Positions 36,000-47,816 of a DNA stretch of 64,000 nucleotides are shown here, in pieces. The notes under the pieces were generated by a model. It searched no databases, was not told the DNA's origin, and saw nothing but the letters and a program-made list of their open reading frames with translations. Within the stretch, counting starts at the first letter, position 1, and every line of letters starts with the position of its first letter. The position numbers and the translations under genes were made by a program. The stretch is from Pseudomonadota bacterium (GTDB taxonomy: Bacteria > Pseudomonadota > Gammaproteobacteria > Acidiferrobacterales > Acidiferrobacteraceae): contig JAJYPD010000001.1 in NCBI GenBank assembly GCA_021795715.1, positions 1 through 64,000 of the forward strand, read 5' to 3'.

Positions 36000-36812
36000 G
36001 TGAAATCGCGCGCACTGCAGCCCGAATCGTTCCTCATCACCCGCGAGCCTTATTATGAAGCGCAGGGCGAAGAGATCAGCCTCTTCGAGAAAGCGTATCG
36101 CAATCTGATTCCCGTGCTGCTGAAGGGCCCCACCGGTTGTGGAAAGACGCGTTTCATGGAACATATGGCGTGGCGTCTGCAGCGGCCGCTCATCACCGTA
36201 TCCTGCCATGACGACCTGACGGCGTCCGATCTGGTCGGACGCTACCTGATCACGGCCGATCAGACGGTATGGATGGATGGGCCGCTTGCACAGGCCGTAC
36301 GCTGCGGGGGCATCTGCTATCTGGATGAGATCGTGGAGGCGCGCAAAGACACGACCGTCGTCATCCATCCGCTCGCCGATGACCGCCGCCTGCTGCCGAT
36401 CGAAAAGACCGGCGAGGTGCTGGCCGCGCCAGCCGAGTTCGGTCTTGCCATCTCCTATAATCCCGGCTATCAAAGCGTCCTGAAGGACCTGAAGCAGAGC
36501 ACCCGCCAGCGCTTCGTCGCGCTCGAGTTCCACTATCCTTCACCCGATCTGGAACAGAAGATCGTCGACCATGAAAGCGGTGTGGGCGCCGAACGCGCCG
36601 CCAAGCTGGTGCGCTTTGCCGCCATGACACGCAACCTCAAAGGCAGCGGCCTGGAGGAGGGGGCCAGCACGCGCCTGCTCGTACACGCGGCCAAGCTCAT
36701 GGTCTCCGGCGTAAGCGCCCCGTATGCGTGCCAAAGCGCGATCGCCCAGGCGCTCACCGACGACCCCGAGATGATCGCCGCCATCAACGAGCTCAGCCGC
36801 TCGCTCTTCTGA
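36000..36812 (+). CDS. cbbQ: CbbQ/NorQ-type MoxR AAA+ ATPase
   Basis: 270 residues. [20 protein letters not shown] is the CbbQ-specific leader; Walker [16 protein letters not shown], Walker [10 protein letters not shown], and sensor region [13 protein letters not shown]. With CbbO it remodels inhibited Rubisco in chemoautotrophs; NorQ for nitric oxide reductase is the alternative. GTG 36000 is chosen since GAAGG lies five to six bases upstream and the product then starts as in the family. No cbbL/S/M is in the window. cbbO follows after one base. Confidence 0.87.
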   Translation: MKSRALQPESFLITREPYYEAQGEEISLFEKAYRNLIPVLLKGPTGCGKTRFMEHMAWRLQRPLITVSCHDDLTASDLVGRYLITADQTVWMDGPLAQAVRCGGICYLDEIVEARKDTTVVIHPLADDRRLLPIEKTGEVLAAPAEFGLAISYNPGYQSVLKDLKQSTRQRFVALEFHYPSPDLEQKIVDHESGVGAERAAKLVRFAAMTRNLKGSGLEEGASTRLLVHAAKLMVSGVSAPYACQSAIAQALTDDPEMIAAINELSRSLF

Positions 36813-36813
36813 C

Positions 36814-38916
36814 ATGACCGCCACCGGCGATACCGGGGACACGCAGCGCGCGCTCAGCGCCGCGATGCTCGAAGACCGGCTCGACGAAATGCTCGATGCC
36901 GTCTTGTCGATCAGGCGGTCGACGGCCACGGCGGCCGCGGCCCTGGCCGGTCTTGCGCGCGCAGACCAGGACTATGCCTGCCACTGGATCGAGGTGATCG
37001 CAAAGACCAACCCGGAGCTTGCCTACCATTTTGCCAGCCACGTAACAGCGGCCATCACGCGCATGCGCCGCGAAGACAGCGATGCGTGGATCATCGAGGC
37101 CATGGACACATACGACAAGCTCGGGCTTTATCCCGCCGTCGCGGTCCTCGCCGATGCCGAATCCTTTGCGGCCGTCCGCGACGGGCAGGCACGGACGGCG
37201 ACGCTGGAGGCGTCGGCGCCCATGCTCGAGCTGTTTTTGCAGGGGCTGTCGGGACGCAAGCTGAAGCTTGCGCCGAGCGAGCGCCTCTACACGGATACCA
37301 CGACGCTGTTTTTGCCGGCGCGCCTTGCGGTCCTGCCCACGCGCGACGCCAACCGCATGCTGTACAAGATCATGGCAACGCATCTATGGGCACAGGGCTG
37401 GTTCGGAACCTTCCGCGGGGATCCCCGCGCCCTGCGCGCCGAATGGGAACGCTACGCCGAGCCAGAGCGCGCCGCGCAGCTCTTTTGTGCCCTGGAAACC
37501 ATACGCCTGGACGCCTGCCTCGAGCGCGAACTGCCCGGGTTGTATCGGGAGCTGCGCACCCTGCGCACGGAGGTGCCGGCGGCCTGGAAGGAGGCGTGCG
37601 CGCCCCTCGCCAAAAAGGGCGCATCGGTAGACGACACACATCAGGCGGTGGCCGCGCTCTACGGCGGCGCGCTGCCGGTGGCGCCGGTTTATCAGGGCAT
37701 CATCGATGTCGACGCGGTCGTACAGGCCATGGGCGAGCGGATCCAGCAGGAACGCGCGGCGCTGCAAAACGCGCTGGCCAAGCTCGCCGGCGGGCAGTCC
37801 CACACCCCGCCCCCGGATGCGCGGTTCACCGTCTCCGAGGAGCCAGGCCCGCAGGGAGAGGTGCAGCTCATGCTGGACGGGCAGCTGCTGGCGGCCCCTC
37901 CCGATGTGCAGAATCTGCTGCAATCCATCTTTCAGGACCTGGGCGGGATACCCGACGAATACCTCGTGGCGGCAGGCGACGGGGGCTACGCGCCGGACAA
38001 CGAGAAGCGCGCCGAGGATGTCTGGAAGGGCACCTACCACGAGGACGGCGCATTTCTTTACAACGAATGGGACCACAGGCGGGAACATTACCGGAAGGAC
38101 TGGTGTGTCCTGCGGGAGCTCGACGTGCATCCTGTGCACGACGCCTTCGTCAGGGAGACACTGCGCAAGTACGCGGGGTTGTCGGCGCGGCTGCGCAAGA
38201 CCTTCGAGGCGCTGCGCGGCGAGAATGCCGTGCAGAGGCGGCGGAAAAACGGCGATGACATCGACTTCGATGCGCTGGTCGACGCACTGGCCGACCTGAA
38301 ATCGGGCCGTGAGCTCGGCGATCGGCTGTTTCTGCGGTCGCGGCGGATCGCCCGCAACATCGCCGTCATGCTCATGGTGGACATGAGCGGGTCGACGAAG
38401 GGCTGGATCAATGATGCCGAACGCGAATCGCTGGTCTTGTTGAGTGAGGCCCTGGAAATCCTGGGTGACCGCTACGCCATCTACGGATTCTCGGGGACGA
38501 CGCGCAAGCGCTGCGAACTTTATCGTGTCAAGGAATTCGCCGAGCCCTACACAGACCTCGTGCGCGCGCGGATCAGCGGAATCCGGCCGCAGGACTACAC
38601 CCGCATGGGCGTGGCCATCCGCCACCTCTGCAAACGCCTCGACCAGGTGGACGCGCGCACGAAACTGCTCATCACGCTGTCCGATGGCAAGCCGGACGAT
38701 TATGACGGCTACCGGGGGGAATACGGGATAGAGGACACGCGGCAGGCCCTTCTCGAAGCCAAGCGCAGCGGCATCCACGCGTTTTGCATCACCATCGACC
38801 ATGACGCACGCGCGTACCTGCCGCACATGTACGGACCCGCCAACTACGTCTTGATCGATGACGTGCGCAAACTGCCCCTGAAGATCTCCGACATCTACCG
38901 CCACCTGACCAGTTGA
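36814..38916 (+). CDS. cbbO: CbbO/NorD-type VWA-domain protein
   Basis: 700 residues. The N-terminal two thirds are helical and unique to CbbO/NorD; the C-terminal von Willebrand A domain has the MIDAS motif VDMSGST and a later acidic TLSDGKPDDYDGYRG, which binds Mg and docks on a substrate carboxylate. Partner of CbbQ for Rubisco activation. It begins one base after the cbbQ stop, so co-translation is likely. The protein ends in SDIYRHLTS, a conserved CbbO tail. The 3' end is convergent with gatB. Confidence 0.86.
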   Translation: MTATGDTGDTQRALSAAMLEDRLDEMLDAVLSIRRSTATAAAALAGLARADQDYACHWIEVIAKTNPELAYHFASHVTAAITRMRREDSDAWIIEAMDTYDKLGLYPAVAVLADAESFAAVRDGQARTATLEASAPMLELFLQGLSGRKLKLAPSERLYTDTTTLFLPARLAVLPTRDANRMLYKIMATHLWAQGWFGTFRGDPRALRAEWERYAEPERAAQLFCALETIRLDACLERELPGLYRELRTLRTEVPAAWKEACAPLAKKGASVDDTHQAVAALYGGALPVAPVYQGIIDVDAVVQAMGERIQQERAALQNALAKLAGGQSHTPPPDARFTVSEEPGPQGEVQLMLDGQLLAAPPDVQNLLQSIFQDLGGIPDEYLVAAGDGGYAPDNEKRAEDVWKGTYHEDGAFLYNEWDHRREHYRKDWCVLRELDVHPVHDAFVRETLRKYAGLSARLRKTFEALRGENAVQRRRKNGDDIDFDALVDALADLKSGRELGDRLFLRSRRIARNIAVMLMVDMSGSTKGWINDAERESLVLLSEALEILGDRYAIYGFSGTTRKRCELYRVKEFAEPYTDLVRARISGIRPQDYTRMGVAIRHLCKRLDQVDARTKLLITLSDGKPDDYDGYRGEYGIEDTRQALLEAKRSGIHAFCITIDHDARAYLPHMYGPANYVLIDDVRKLPLKISDIYRHLTS

Positions 38917-38931
38917 GGCCGGCGGCGCCGG

Positions 38932-40365
38932 TCAGGGCGCGAGCTTGCGCTTTAGGATCTCGTTGACCTTGGCGGGATTGGCCTTGCCGCGGCTTGCCTT
39001 CATGACCTGACCCACGAAGAACCCGAAGACCTTTTCCTCGCCGCAACGGTACTGCTCCACCTGCCGGGCATGGGCCGCCATGACTTCGCCGACGAGCGCT
39101 TCGATGGCACCGTCATCGGTGATTTGCGTCAATCCCCGCGCCGCGATCACGCGGTCGGCGTCGGCACCGTCGGTCCACATCGCCTCGAACACCTCTTTGG
39201 CGATCTTGCCGGAAATGGTGTTGTCGGCGATACGCCGCAAAAGCCCCGCCAGAGCCGTGGCGCTCACCCGGGTTGCCGCCAGATCGAGACCGGCACTGTT
39301 TAGGTGCGCCAGCAGTTCTCCCGAGACCCAGTTGGCCGCCAGCTTGGGATCGAGCCCGCCGCCTGCGACGACGCCCTCGTAATAATCGGCCAGCTCGCGC
39401 GTCGCCGTAAGGAGCGTCGCGTCGTAGCGCGACAGACCGTAGGCCGCGCAGAACCGCTCGCGTTTGGCCGCCGGCAACTCCGGCATGTCCGCCCAAACGT
39501 CCTCCACGAACGCATCGGTCAGCAGCAAAGGCGGCAGATCGGGATCCGGAAAGTAGCGGTAGTCGTTCGCTTCTTCCTTGCTGCGCATCGACCGGGTTTC
39601 ATCGCGATCGGCGTCGTACAACCGGGTTTCCTGGCGTATGCTGCCGCCGCCTTCGAGAACGGCGATCTGGCGGCGCACCTCGTAATCGATGGCGCGCTCG
39701 ACGAAACGGAAGGAATTGATGTTTTTCAGCTCCGTGCGGGTGCCAAAACGGCTCTCGCCACGGGGCCGCACAGACACGTTGGCGTCGCAGCGGAAAGACC
39801 CCTCCTGCATGTTGCCGTCGCAGATCTCCAGATAGCGCACGAGCGTGTGCAGTGTCTTCAGGTAGGCAACCGCCTGCGCCGACGAGCGCATGTCGGGCTC
39901 GGAGACGATTTCAAGGAGGGGCGTCCCCGCGCGGTTCAGGTCCACTCCGGTCAGGCCGTCGATGGCATCATGAAGCGATTTGCCCGCATCCTCTTCGAGG
40001 TGGGCGCGGGTGATGCCTATGACGTGCGTGTCCCCGTCCAGATCGACGGCCAGCCGTCCGTGTTCGACGATCGGCCGCTCGTACTGGCTGATCTGGTAGC
40101 CCTTGGGCAGATCCGGATAGAAGTAGTTTTTGCGCGCAAACACCGAATGCCGGTTGATGGTGGCACCGACTGCGAGTCCAAACCGGACAGCCATGCGCAC
40201 GGCTTCGCGATTCAAGACAGGCAACACGCCAGGCAAAGCGATGTCGATCTCATTGGCCTGCTGGTTTGGCGGCGCACCATAAGCGGTCGGCGCCCCCGAA
40301 AAGATCTTGCTGCGCGTGCTCAACTGCGCATGCACCTCGAGGCCGATGACGGTTTCCCACTCCAT
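38932..40365 (-). CDS. gatB: Asp-tRNA(Asn)/Glu-tRNA(Gln) amidotransferase subunit B
   Basis: 477 residues. [22 protein letters not shown] and [17 protein letters not shown] are the GatB signatures; the C-terminal YqeY-like tail [11 protein letters not shown] recognises tRNA. Phosphorylates the misacylated tRNA for amidation with GatA-supplied ammonia. The start is ATG 40363-40365, preceded on the minus strand by AGGAGAGA; the longer upstream frame is antisense to gatA. Third gene of gatC-gatA-gatB. Confidence 0.96.
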   Translation of the reverse strand: MEWETVIGLEVHAQLSTRSKIFSGAPTAYGAPPNQQANEIDIALPGVLPVLNREAVRMAVRFGLAVGATINRHSVFARKNYFYPDLPKGYQISQYERPIVEHGRLAVDLDGDTHVIGITRAHLEEDAGKSLHDAIDGLTGVDLNRAGTPLLEIVSEPDMRSSAQAVAYLKTLHTLVRYLEICDGNMQEGSFRCDANVSVRPRGESRFGTRTELKNINSFRFVERAIDYEVRRQIAVLEGGGSIRQETRLYDADRDETRSMRSKEEANDYRYFPDPDLPPLLLTDAFVEDVWADMPELPAAKRERFCAAYGLSRYDATLLTATRELADYYEGVVAGGGLDPKLAANWVSGELLAHLNSAGLDLAATRVSATALAGLLRRIADNTISGKIAKEVFEAMWTDGADADRVIAARGLTQITDDGAIEALVGEVMAAHARQVEQYRCGEEKVFGFFVGQVMKASRGKANPAKVNEILKRKLAP

Positions 40366-40379
40366 GTTCTCTCCTGCCT

Positions 40380-41825
40380 TCAAGACAACGGGGGCCGCCG
40401 GCGGTGCCAGTCGGTGGCCTGCTGGTACCGGTGGGCCACGCGCAGAAGGCGCGCTTCGTCCAGATAACGCCCGACCAGCTGCAGGCCGACCGGCAGCCCC
40501 CCGGCGAGGCCGGCTGGCATAGACAGGGCCGGCAGGCCGGCGAGATTCACGGGGATGGTGTAGATGTCGTTCATGTACATGCTCACCGGGTCGTCCGTCT
40601 TCGCGCCGAGCGCAAACGCCGTGGTCGGGGCTGTCGGTCCGGCAATGATGTCGCACTGCGCAAACGCGGCGGCGAAATCGTCGGCAACCAGGCGGCGCAG
40701 CTTCAGCGCCTTCAGATAATAGGCGTCGTAGTACCCGCTCGACAGCGCATACGTGCCGATCATGATGCGCCGTTTGACCTCGGCGCCGAAACCTTCGCCG
40801 CGGGTCTTCTTATACATGTCCTCGAGATCGCGGTAGCCGGCGGCGCGGTACCCGTAGCGCACGCCATCATAGCGGGCCAGATTGGAGGAGGCCTCGGCCG
40901 GGGCCAGAACGTAGTAGCAAGGCAGCGAGGCGGCGCTGTTGGGCAGGCTGACGTCCACCAAAGTGGCGCCGAGCCGCTCGAATTCGGCCAGGGCCGCCTG
41001 GGTGGCGGCGCCTATTTCGGCGTCGAGTCCGGCACCGAAGTGTTCGCGCACGACGCCGATGCGCAGCCCGGCCAGATCGCCCGACAGGCCGCCGATGTAG
41101 TCATCAACCGGCCGCTCGCTTGAAGTCGAATCGCGATCATCGAACCCGGCCATCGCGGCCAAAACATAGGCGCAGTCTTCCGCCGAGCGCGCCATGGGTC
41201 CCGCCTGGTCGAGCGACGAGGCAAACGCGATCATGCCGTAGCGGGATACCCGGCCGTAACTCGGCTTTAAGCCGGTGATGCCACAAAACGCCGCAGGCTG
41301 GCGAATGGATCCGCCCGTATCGGTACCGGTCGCCGCCGGCACGAGCCCCGCGGCCACCGCCGCCGCAGACCCGCCGGAACTCCCGCCGGGCACCCGCGTC
41401 GGGTCCCACGGATTGCGCACCGGCCCAAAGTAGGAGGTTTCGTTTGACGAGCCCATGGCAAACTCGTCCATATTGGTCTTGCCCACCATCACCGCACCGT
41501 GGGCGCGCAGCCGCGCCACCACCGTCGCATCGTAGGGGGCAACGAACCCGGCCAGCATCCGGGAGGCGCAGGTCGTGCGCATGCCCGCCGTACAGAAGAT
41601 GTCCTTGTGCGCAAGGGGCACGCCAAGCAACAGGCCGGTCCCGCCAGCCCCGCGCGCCTGATCGGCCGCCCGGGCGGCGGCGCGGGCGGCCTCTTCATCG
41701 ACGGTGATGAAGGCATTCAGATCGGCGTGGCGGCGGATGCGGGCCAGACTGGCGTCGACCAGCTCGACGCTCGAATACCGGCCGGCCGCCAGGCCACGCA
41801 CGAGTTCCGCTAGTGTCTCACTCAA
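40380..41825 (-). CDS. gatA: Asp-tRNA(Asn)/Glu-tRNA(Gln) amidotransferase subunit A
   Basis: 481 residues, glutaminase/amidase. Catalytic triad K74 (LAHKDIF), S149 ([10 protein letters not shown]) and S173 (TGGSIRQPA) all present. Supplies ammonia through a tunnel to GatB. A 47-base gap separates it from gatC. No asparaginyl or glutaminyl tRNA synthetase is in the window, so which substrate is used cannot be judged. Confidence 0.96.
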   Translation of the reverse strand: MSETLAELVRGLAAGRYSSVELVDASLARIRRHADLNAFITVDEEAARAAARAADQARGAGGTGLLLGVPLAHKDIFCTAGMRTTCASRMLAGFVAPYDATVVARLRAHGAVMVGKTNMDEFAMGSSNETSYFGPVRNPWDPTRVPGGSSGGSAAAVAAGLVPAATGTDTGGSIRQPAAFCGITGLKPSYGRVSRYGMIAFASSLDQAGPMARSAEDCAYVLAAMAGFDDRDSTSSERPVDDYIGGLSGDLAGLRIGVVREHFGAGLDAEIGAATQAALAEFERLGATLVDVSLPNSAASLPCYYVLAPAEASSNLARYDGVRYGYRAAGYRDLEDMYKKTRGEGFGAEVKRRIMIGTYALSSGYYDAYYLKALKLRRLVADDFAAAFAQCDIIAGPTAPTTAFALGAKTDDPVSMYMNDIYTIPVNLAGLPALSMPAGLAGGLPVGLQLVGRYLDEARLLRVAHRYQQATDWHRRRPPLS

Positions 41826-41872
41826 AGGGTGTTCCTTCGGGTCATAATGAGGCCGGGCGATCGGCCGCTCAC

Positions 41873-42154
41873 CTACTCGATCACCCGGGGCACGAGATAC
41901 AGCCCGTGGGCACTCGCCGGTGCCAGGGCAAGCAGACGATCCGGGTCGCCGTTCATGGTCACGGCGTCCTCGCGAAACCGCAAACCGGTCGTTTCGGCTT
42001 GCGCCATGGGGGCGACATGCCCGGTTTCGATCGCGTTCATCTGCTCAATCAGACCGAGTATCCGGGACAGGTCCTCGGCATAGGCCGCGCACTCTTGTTC
42101 GCTCACTTCCAGACGGGCAAGATGCGCTATCTTTTCTATATCGTTCCGATTCAA
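41873..42154 (-). CDS. gatC: Asp-tRNA(Asn)/Glu-tRNA(Gln) amidotransferase subunit C
   Basis: 93 residues, the stabilising subunit that wraps GatA and Gat[20 protein letters not shown] at the N-terminus and LRFREDAVT in the C-terminal half are characteristic. The start appears to be TTG 42152-42154: no ATG or GTG occurs in frame at the right place, and the apparent long upstream frame is antisense to mreB and mreC. First gene of the gat operon and divergent from mreB. Confidence 0.88.
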   Translation of the reverse strand: MNRNDIEKIAHLARLEVSEQECAAYAEDLSRILGLIEQMNAIETGHVAPMAQAETTGLRFREDAVTMNGDPDRLLALAPASAHGLYLVPRVIE

Positions 42155-42212
42155 CGCAGCAGATCTCTGGTCAGCACTGATCGGTCGCACGCTACCATAT
42201 TTCAGGCTCCGG

Positions 42213-42241
42213 TTGAACCCACGGAAGGCGATTGCTACAGT
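42213..42241 (+). promoter_or_regulatory. candidate sigma70 promoter of mreB
   Basis: TTGAAC (42213-42218), a 17-base spacer and TACAGT (42236-42241). This predicts a start near 42248 and a 54-base leader. The leader holds a direct repeat of CTAGGACACC (42271-42280 and 42283-42292) and lacks a Shine-Dalgarno before the mreB ATG. Confidence 0.45.
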
Positions 42242-42286
42242 AAGGTGATTCCAATTCCCTCCTACCAAAACTAGGACACCATCTAG

Positions 42287-43345
<1,059 letters not shown>

Positions 43346-43396
43346 CCGCCGGCCGGCCGGGCGCAGCGGCCTGGACGGCATCACCCGGTAACCAGA

Positions 43397-44254
43397 ATGG
43401 GCACTTTTTTGGGTTGGTCGATCAAGCGGCCTTCCAACTTTACAAAGTTCGTGGCGCTGGCTGCCGTTTCGGTCGCCCTCATCATCGCCGATGCGCGCCA
43501 CAGGCATGTGGCGACGGCCGTCGACGGCCTGCTGGCCCGCGCCGCCTATCCTCTGCAGGTGCTCGCCGCATGGCCCGCGACCACCGCCGCAACCGTGTGG
43601 CATGACATCACCACCAACGCGCACCTGCGCCGGGAAAATGACCACCTGACCCGCGAAAACCGTCTGCTGAGGGCCCGGCTTACGCGCTTGGGCGCGCTCA
43701 CCGCGGAAGTCCAGCGCCTGCGCAAGATCCTGAAGGCGCCCCCCTTGCCCGGCTACAGGGAAACGCTGGCCGGTATCCTCGGCGTGAGCTCGGGACCCTT
43801 CACCCGGCAACTCACCCTCGATGAGGGGCGGCGCCAGCATGTCTATGTGGGGCAGGCGGTCATCGACGCCCACGGCATCGTCGGCCAGGTGATCCAGGTG
43901 GGGCCGGACATCAGCCGGGTGATGCTCGTGACGGATCCAAACAGCGGCGTGCCGGTGATCTCGAAACGCAATGGCCTGCGCGCCATCGTCTTTGGCACAG
44001 GTTCCCTGCGCCGGCTCAAGGTTCCCTACCTGCCCATGACCGCCGATATCCGTGCCGGTGACATCCTGATGAGCTCCGGGCTTGGTGGCGTCTATCCGGC
44101 CGGCTACCCCGTGGCACAGGTTGAGCGCGTCGTCAGCGATCCCAACGAACCGTTTTTGACCGTCATCGCCAAGCCGCTCGCGCACTTGAATCACCATACG
44201 AACGTGCTGCTGCTGTGGCCGCTCGCGCACGTTGCCGGGACTTGGCATGGATAA
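43397..44254 (+). CDS. mreC: rod shape-determining protein MreC
   Basis: 285 residues. Single TM near residues 15-31, a coiled coil (LRRENDHLTRENRLLRARL, about 75-110), then the beta-barrel periplasmic domain with DEGRRQHVYVGQAVI and SGLGGVYPAGYPVA. Scaffolds PBP2. Its end overlaps mreD by eight bases. Confidence 0.95.
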   Translation: MGTFLGWSIKRPSNFTKFVALAAVSVALIIADARHRHVATAVDGLLARAAYPLQVLAAWPATTAATVWHDITTNAHLRRENDHLTRENRLLRARLTRLGALTAEVQRLRKILKAPPLPGYRETLAGILGVSSGPFTRQLTLDEGRRQHVYVGQAVIDAHGIVGQVIQVGPDISRVMLVTDPNSGVPVISKRNGLRAIVFGTGSLRRLKVPYLPMTADIRAGDILMSSGLGGVYPAGYPVAQVERVVSDPNEPFLTVIAKPLAHLNHHTNVLLLWPLAHVAGTWHG

Positions 44255-44735
44255 CCTGACGCTGCGGCAAATCCTCACCATCGCCGCGACCTTTGCCGTG
44301 GCCATCCTGCTTGGCGTGACGCCAACGCCCGGTTACGCGGCTTTGCTGCGCCCGGACTGGGTGGCGATCGTGCTCGTCTATTGGTGCATTGCCATCCCCG
44401 AGCGCATCGGCATCGGCATCGCCTGGCTGATCGGTCTGCTTCTGGACGGCCTGTATGGATCCTTGCTGGGCGAACAGGCCCTGGCCAAGGCCTTCCTCGC
44501 CTACCTGGCATTGCGCTTCTACCTGCGCCTGCGTATCTTCCCGCGCTGGCAACAGGCGGTCGCAGTCGGCCTGATCATCGCGGCCAGCGACGTGGTGGTC
44601 CTTATGGTCAAATCCCTGGTGCACGGAAGTCCACCCATCTGGAGCGACACGGCGCCCATGATGATCAATGTGGTGTTGTGGCCGTTTTTGTTTCTTATCC
44701 TGCGGGAGGTGCGCCGGCGCGCCAGGATCAGCTAG
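44247..44735 (+). CDS. mreD: rod shape-determining protein MreD
   Basis: 162 residues, five to six membrane helices. PDWVAIVLVYWCIAIPERIG and a GLLLDGLYGSLLGEQALAKAFL segment fit MreD. ATG 44247 is preferred to the TTG at 44232. The mrdA ATG follows by three bases. Membrane partner of MreC. Confidence 0.92.
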   Translation: MDNLTLRQILTIAATFAVAILLGVTPTPGYAALLRPDWVAIVLVYWCIAIPERIGIGIAWLIGLLLDGLYGSLLGEQALAKAFLAYLALRFYLRLRIFPRWQQAVAVGLIIAASDVVVLMVKSLVHGSPPIWSDTAPMMINVVLWPFLFLILREVRRRARIS

Positions 44736-44738
44736 CTC

Positions 44739-46625
44739 ATGTACCGCATCCCACTCAAAAATTCCGGCCAAGAAACACGTTTATTCCGGTCGCGCGTAGC
44801 CGTCGCGGCGATCCTTGCCGGACTGCTCGTCCTGACCCTCATCGGGCGCTTGAGCTACCTGGAGGTGATCCGCCACGGCTACTATGCGACGCTTGCGCGC
44901 AACAACCGCATCAGCCCGATACCCATCCCGCCGGCGCGCGGCCTCATTCTCGACCGCAACGGCATCGTCCTCGCCGAGGACATCCCGGTATTCACGCTGC
45001 AGGTGATCCCCGACCGCGTCCATAACATGGCACGGCTGCTCGCCACACTAAAAACGATCATCGCGCTAAACAAGCAGGATCTGCGCAATTTCGACCGGCG
45101 CCTGGCGCAGCATCGGCCGTTCCAGGAGGTCACATTGCGCGCCCATCTGAGCGAGGCGGAGGCCGCGCATGTGGCCGTCAACCTGACACAGCTGCCGGGC
45201 GTCTCTTTGCATGCGCGCCTGCGCCGGTACTACCCGCTGGGCGGCGTGGCGGTCGATACCATCGGCTATGTGAGCCGCATCAATCAAGCCGAGGAACAGG
45301 GTCCTGACGGCGCACGCTACTTCGGTTATCACCACGTCGGCCAGTTCGGGATCGAACGGTCCTACCAAAAACAGCTGATGGGGCGCATCGGCTTTAAGGA
45401 TGTGGAGATGAATGCCGCCGGACGGGCCGTGAAGATCCTGAAACGGATCGCCCCGCACGCCGGCAAGAACCTCTACCTCAACATTGACGCCCAGATGCAG
45501 GCCATCGGCGAGCAGATGCTCGACAACCGGCCCGGCAGCATCGTGGCCATCGATCCGCGCACGGGGGCGGTCCTGACCTTTGTCAGCAGCCCCATCTACG
45601 ATCCGAACCCCTTCGTCGACGGCATCCGCGAAAAGGCTTACCGCAAGCTGGCCACCGACCCGGCCGCTCCCTTGAACGACCGGGCGCTCAACGGACTGTA
45701 CCCGCCCGGCTCGACCATCAAGCCGTTTTTCGCATACGCCGCGCTGCAGACCCGGTGGTTCAATCCGGATGCGACGTACAACTGCCCGGGATACTGGCAC
45801 CTGCCGCACAACGGCCATCTGTTCCACTGCTGGAAGCCCATGGGCATGGGAGCTGTCGATCTGGAAACGGCGATCGAGGAGTCCTGCGATGTCTACTTTT
45901 ATCACCTGGCCTTCAAGCAGGGCATTGACCGCATGGTCCGCTATCTCACGTACTTCGGGTTCGGCCACCGCACGGGCATCGACCTGCCGGGCGAATCCCG
46001 CGGCCTGGTGCCCACCCGCGCCTGGCGGCGGGCGACCCACCGCCCGTGGTACCCGGGACAGACCGTCATCACCGGCATCGGTCAGGGGCCCTTGCTGGTC
46101 ACGCCCATCCAGCTCGCCGATGCCGTGGCGGCCATCGCCAACCATGGCGTGCGCATGCGCCCGGAAGTGGTGCGCGGCATCGAAAACCCGGTGACGGGTG
46201 CCGTCCGCTACATCCCGCCGTTTGGTTACCCGCCGGTGCCGCGCCGCCGCAAAAAAAGCCTCGGCATCCTCATCCATGATATGAGCCAGGTGGTGACGGG
46301 GCCGCACGGGACCGCCCGCGGCATCGACTGGGATCACGTGCTCCCCTATTCCGTGGCCGGCAAGACAGGGACCGCGCAGCTGTGGAACGCGATACCCGGC
46401 TACAATGGCAAGCACATCCATTCGGATGCCCTGTTCATCGCCTTCGCGCCCGTCCACCATCCGCGCATCGCGCTGGCGGTCATCGTCGAGCACGCGGGCT
46501 TTGGCGCCCTGGCCGCCGCCCCGATTGCGCGCGCACTCATGAATTTTTACTTGCTGGGCCACGTGCATGTGCGGGCCGAGAATCAGACAAACGGGAAAAT
46601 CCTCGCTGTGGGGGGGCATCCATGA
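44739..46625 (+). CDS. mrdA: penicillin-binding protein 2 (peptidoglycan transpeptidase)
   Basis: 628 residues. Cytoplasmic N-terminus, one TM (about 20-40), dimerisation domain with PARGLILDRNGIVLAED, transpeptidase domain with catalytic S325 in PGSTIKPF, SCD in EESCDVYFY and KTG in VAGKTGTAQLW. Cross-links peptidoglycan during elongation. Overlaps rodA by four bases (ATGA). Confidence 0.96.
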   Translation: MYRIPLKNSGQETRLFRSRVAVAAILAGLLVLTLIGRLSYLEVIRHGYYATLARNNRISPIPIPPARGLILDRNGIVLAEDIPVFTLQVIPDRVHNMARLLATLKTIIALNKQDLRNFDRRLAQHRPFQEVTLRAHLSEAEAAHVAVNLTQLPGVSLHARLRRYYPLGGVAVDTIGYVSRINQAEEQGPDGARYFGYHHVGQFGIERSYQKQLMGRIGFKDVEMNAAGRAVKILKRIAPHAGKNLYLNIDAQMQAIGEQMLDNRPGSIVAIDPRTGAVLTFVSSPIYDPNPFVDGIREKAYRKLATDPAAPLNDRALNGLYPPGSTIKPFFAYAALQTRWFNPDATYNCPGYWHLPHNGHLFHCWKPMGMGAVDLETAIEESCDVYFYHLAFKQGIDRMVRYLTYFGFGHRTGIDLPGESRGLVPTRAWRRATHRPWYPGQTVITGIGQGPLLVTPIQLADAVAAIANHGVRMRPEVVRGIENPVTGAVRYIPPFGYPPVPRRRKKSLGILIHDMSQVVTGPHGTARGIDWDHVLPYSVAGKTGTAQLWNAIPGYNGKHIHSDALFIAFAPVHHPRIALAVIVEHAGFGALAAAPIARALMNFYLLGHVHVRAENQTNGKILAVGGHP

Positions 46626-47701
46626 CGCTCTACGAACGCTGGCACATCGACAAACCGATGTTTCGCGCGCTGCTGGCCCTGGCCGCCATCAGCCTTGTCG
46701 TGCTCTACAGCGCCGGCGGCAACAGCCTCGTGTTTGCCCTGGATGATGCGGTGCGCCTGGCGATCGGCTTCATCGTCATGCTTGCCGCCGCGCAGGTGCC
46801 GCCAGAGACCTACCGCAAATGGTCGGTGCCGCTTTTCATCGGCGGCGTGCTGGCGCTGGCGGCTGTGCTGGCCATCGGCGTCGTCCGCTTCGGCGCGCGC
46901 CGCTGGATTGCCTTCGGTCCTTTGTCGATCCAGCCGTCCGAGTTCATGAAGCTCGCCGTGCCCATGATGCTGGCCTGGTTCTTCTCCCAACGCAGCCTGC
47001 CGCCCAAACTGCTGCATGTGGTCGCAGCCGCGCTCATCATGCTGATCCCGGTGCTGTTGATCGCCAAGGAACCCGATCTCGGCACCGCCGTGATCGTTTT
47101 GCTGTCGGGCGTGATCGTCCTGTTTCTTGCCGGCATGAGCTGGCGCACCATCACCGTGGTCGCGCTCTTTGGCGCGGCGGCCGCGCCGGTGCTGTGGGCG
47201 CACATGCACCACTACCAGCGGCAACGCATCTATATCCTGTTTCACCCTGAGGCCGACCCTTTGGGGGCGGGCTATCACGCCATCCAGGGCATGATCGCAG
47301 TCGGTTCCGGAGGCCTCTTCGGGCAGGGCTGGCTGCACAGCAGCCAGGCGAATCTGCATTTCCTGCCTGACAGCACCACCGATTTCGCGTTCGCGGTCTT
47401 TTGCCAGGAATTTGGCCTGATTGGCGATCTGGCCTTGCTCGCCCTGTATCTTTTCATCATCTACCGGGGATTGCGCATCGCCTTCGCCGCCCAGGACAAT
47501 TATTCGCGGCTGCTTGCGGGCAGTCTGAGCGTGCTGTTCTTTTTCGATGTCTTCATCAACATGGGCATGGTATCGGGCATCCTGCCCGTGGTGGGCGTGC
47601 CGCTGCCCATGCTGAGCTATGGCGGCACCTCTTTGCTCATCATCATGGCCGGTCTTGGCATTCTGATGAGCATCCATGGCCACCGCCGCCTGGTCAGCTG
47701 A
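46622..47701 (+). CDS. mrdB: RodA, SEDS-family peptidoglycan glycosyltransferase
   Basis: 359 residues, ten membrane helices. RWIAFGPLSIQPSEFMKLAVPM carries the conserved SEDS segment, AKEPDLGTAVIVLLSG contains the essential Asp, and PVVGVPLPMLSYGGTSLL closes the signature. Works with PBP2. The start is ATG 46622 inside the mrdA stop. The long N-terminal extension of the open frame is the mrdA shadow. Confidence 0.96.
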   Translation: MTLYERWHIDKPMFRALLALAAISLVVLYSAGGNSLVFALDDAVRLAIGFIVMLAAAQVPPETYRKWSVPLFIGGVLALAAVLAIGVVRFGARRWIAFGPLSIQPSEFMKLAVPMMLAWFFSQRSLPPKLLHVVAAALIMLIPVLLIAKEPDLGTAVIVLLSGVIVLFLAGMSWRTITVVALFGAAAAPVLWAHMHHYQRQRIYILFHPEADPLGAGYHAIQGMIAVGSGGLFGQGWLHSSQANLHFLPDSTTDFAFAVFCQEFGLIGDLALLALYLFIIYRGLRIAFAAQDNYSRLLAGSLSVLFFFDVFINMGMVSGILPVVGVPLPMLSYGGTSLLIIMAGLGILMSIHGHRRLVS

Positions 47702-47816
47702 CCGCGCCGGATGGCGGCGGCGCGGGGGGCGCGCAGCCATCCCGGGCGCGGCCAGGTTTTGTACGGACGCCATGTGCGGTACTCTTGGGCCTCCTGATCA
47801 ATGGCCGAGTGGCACC

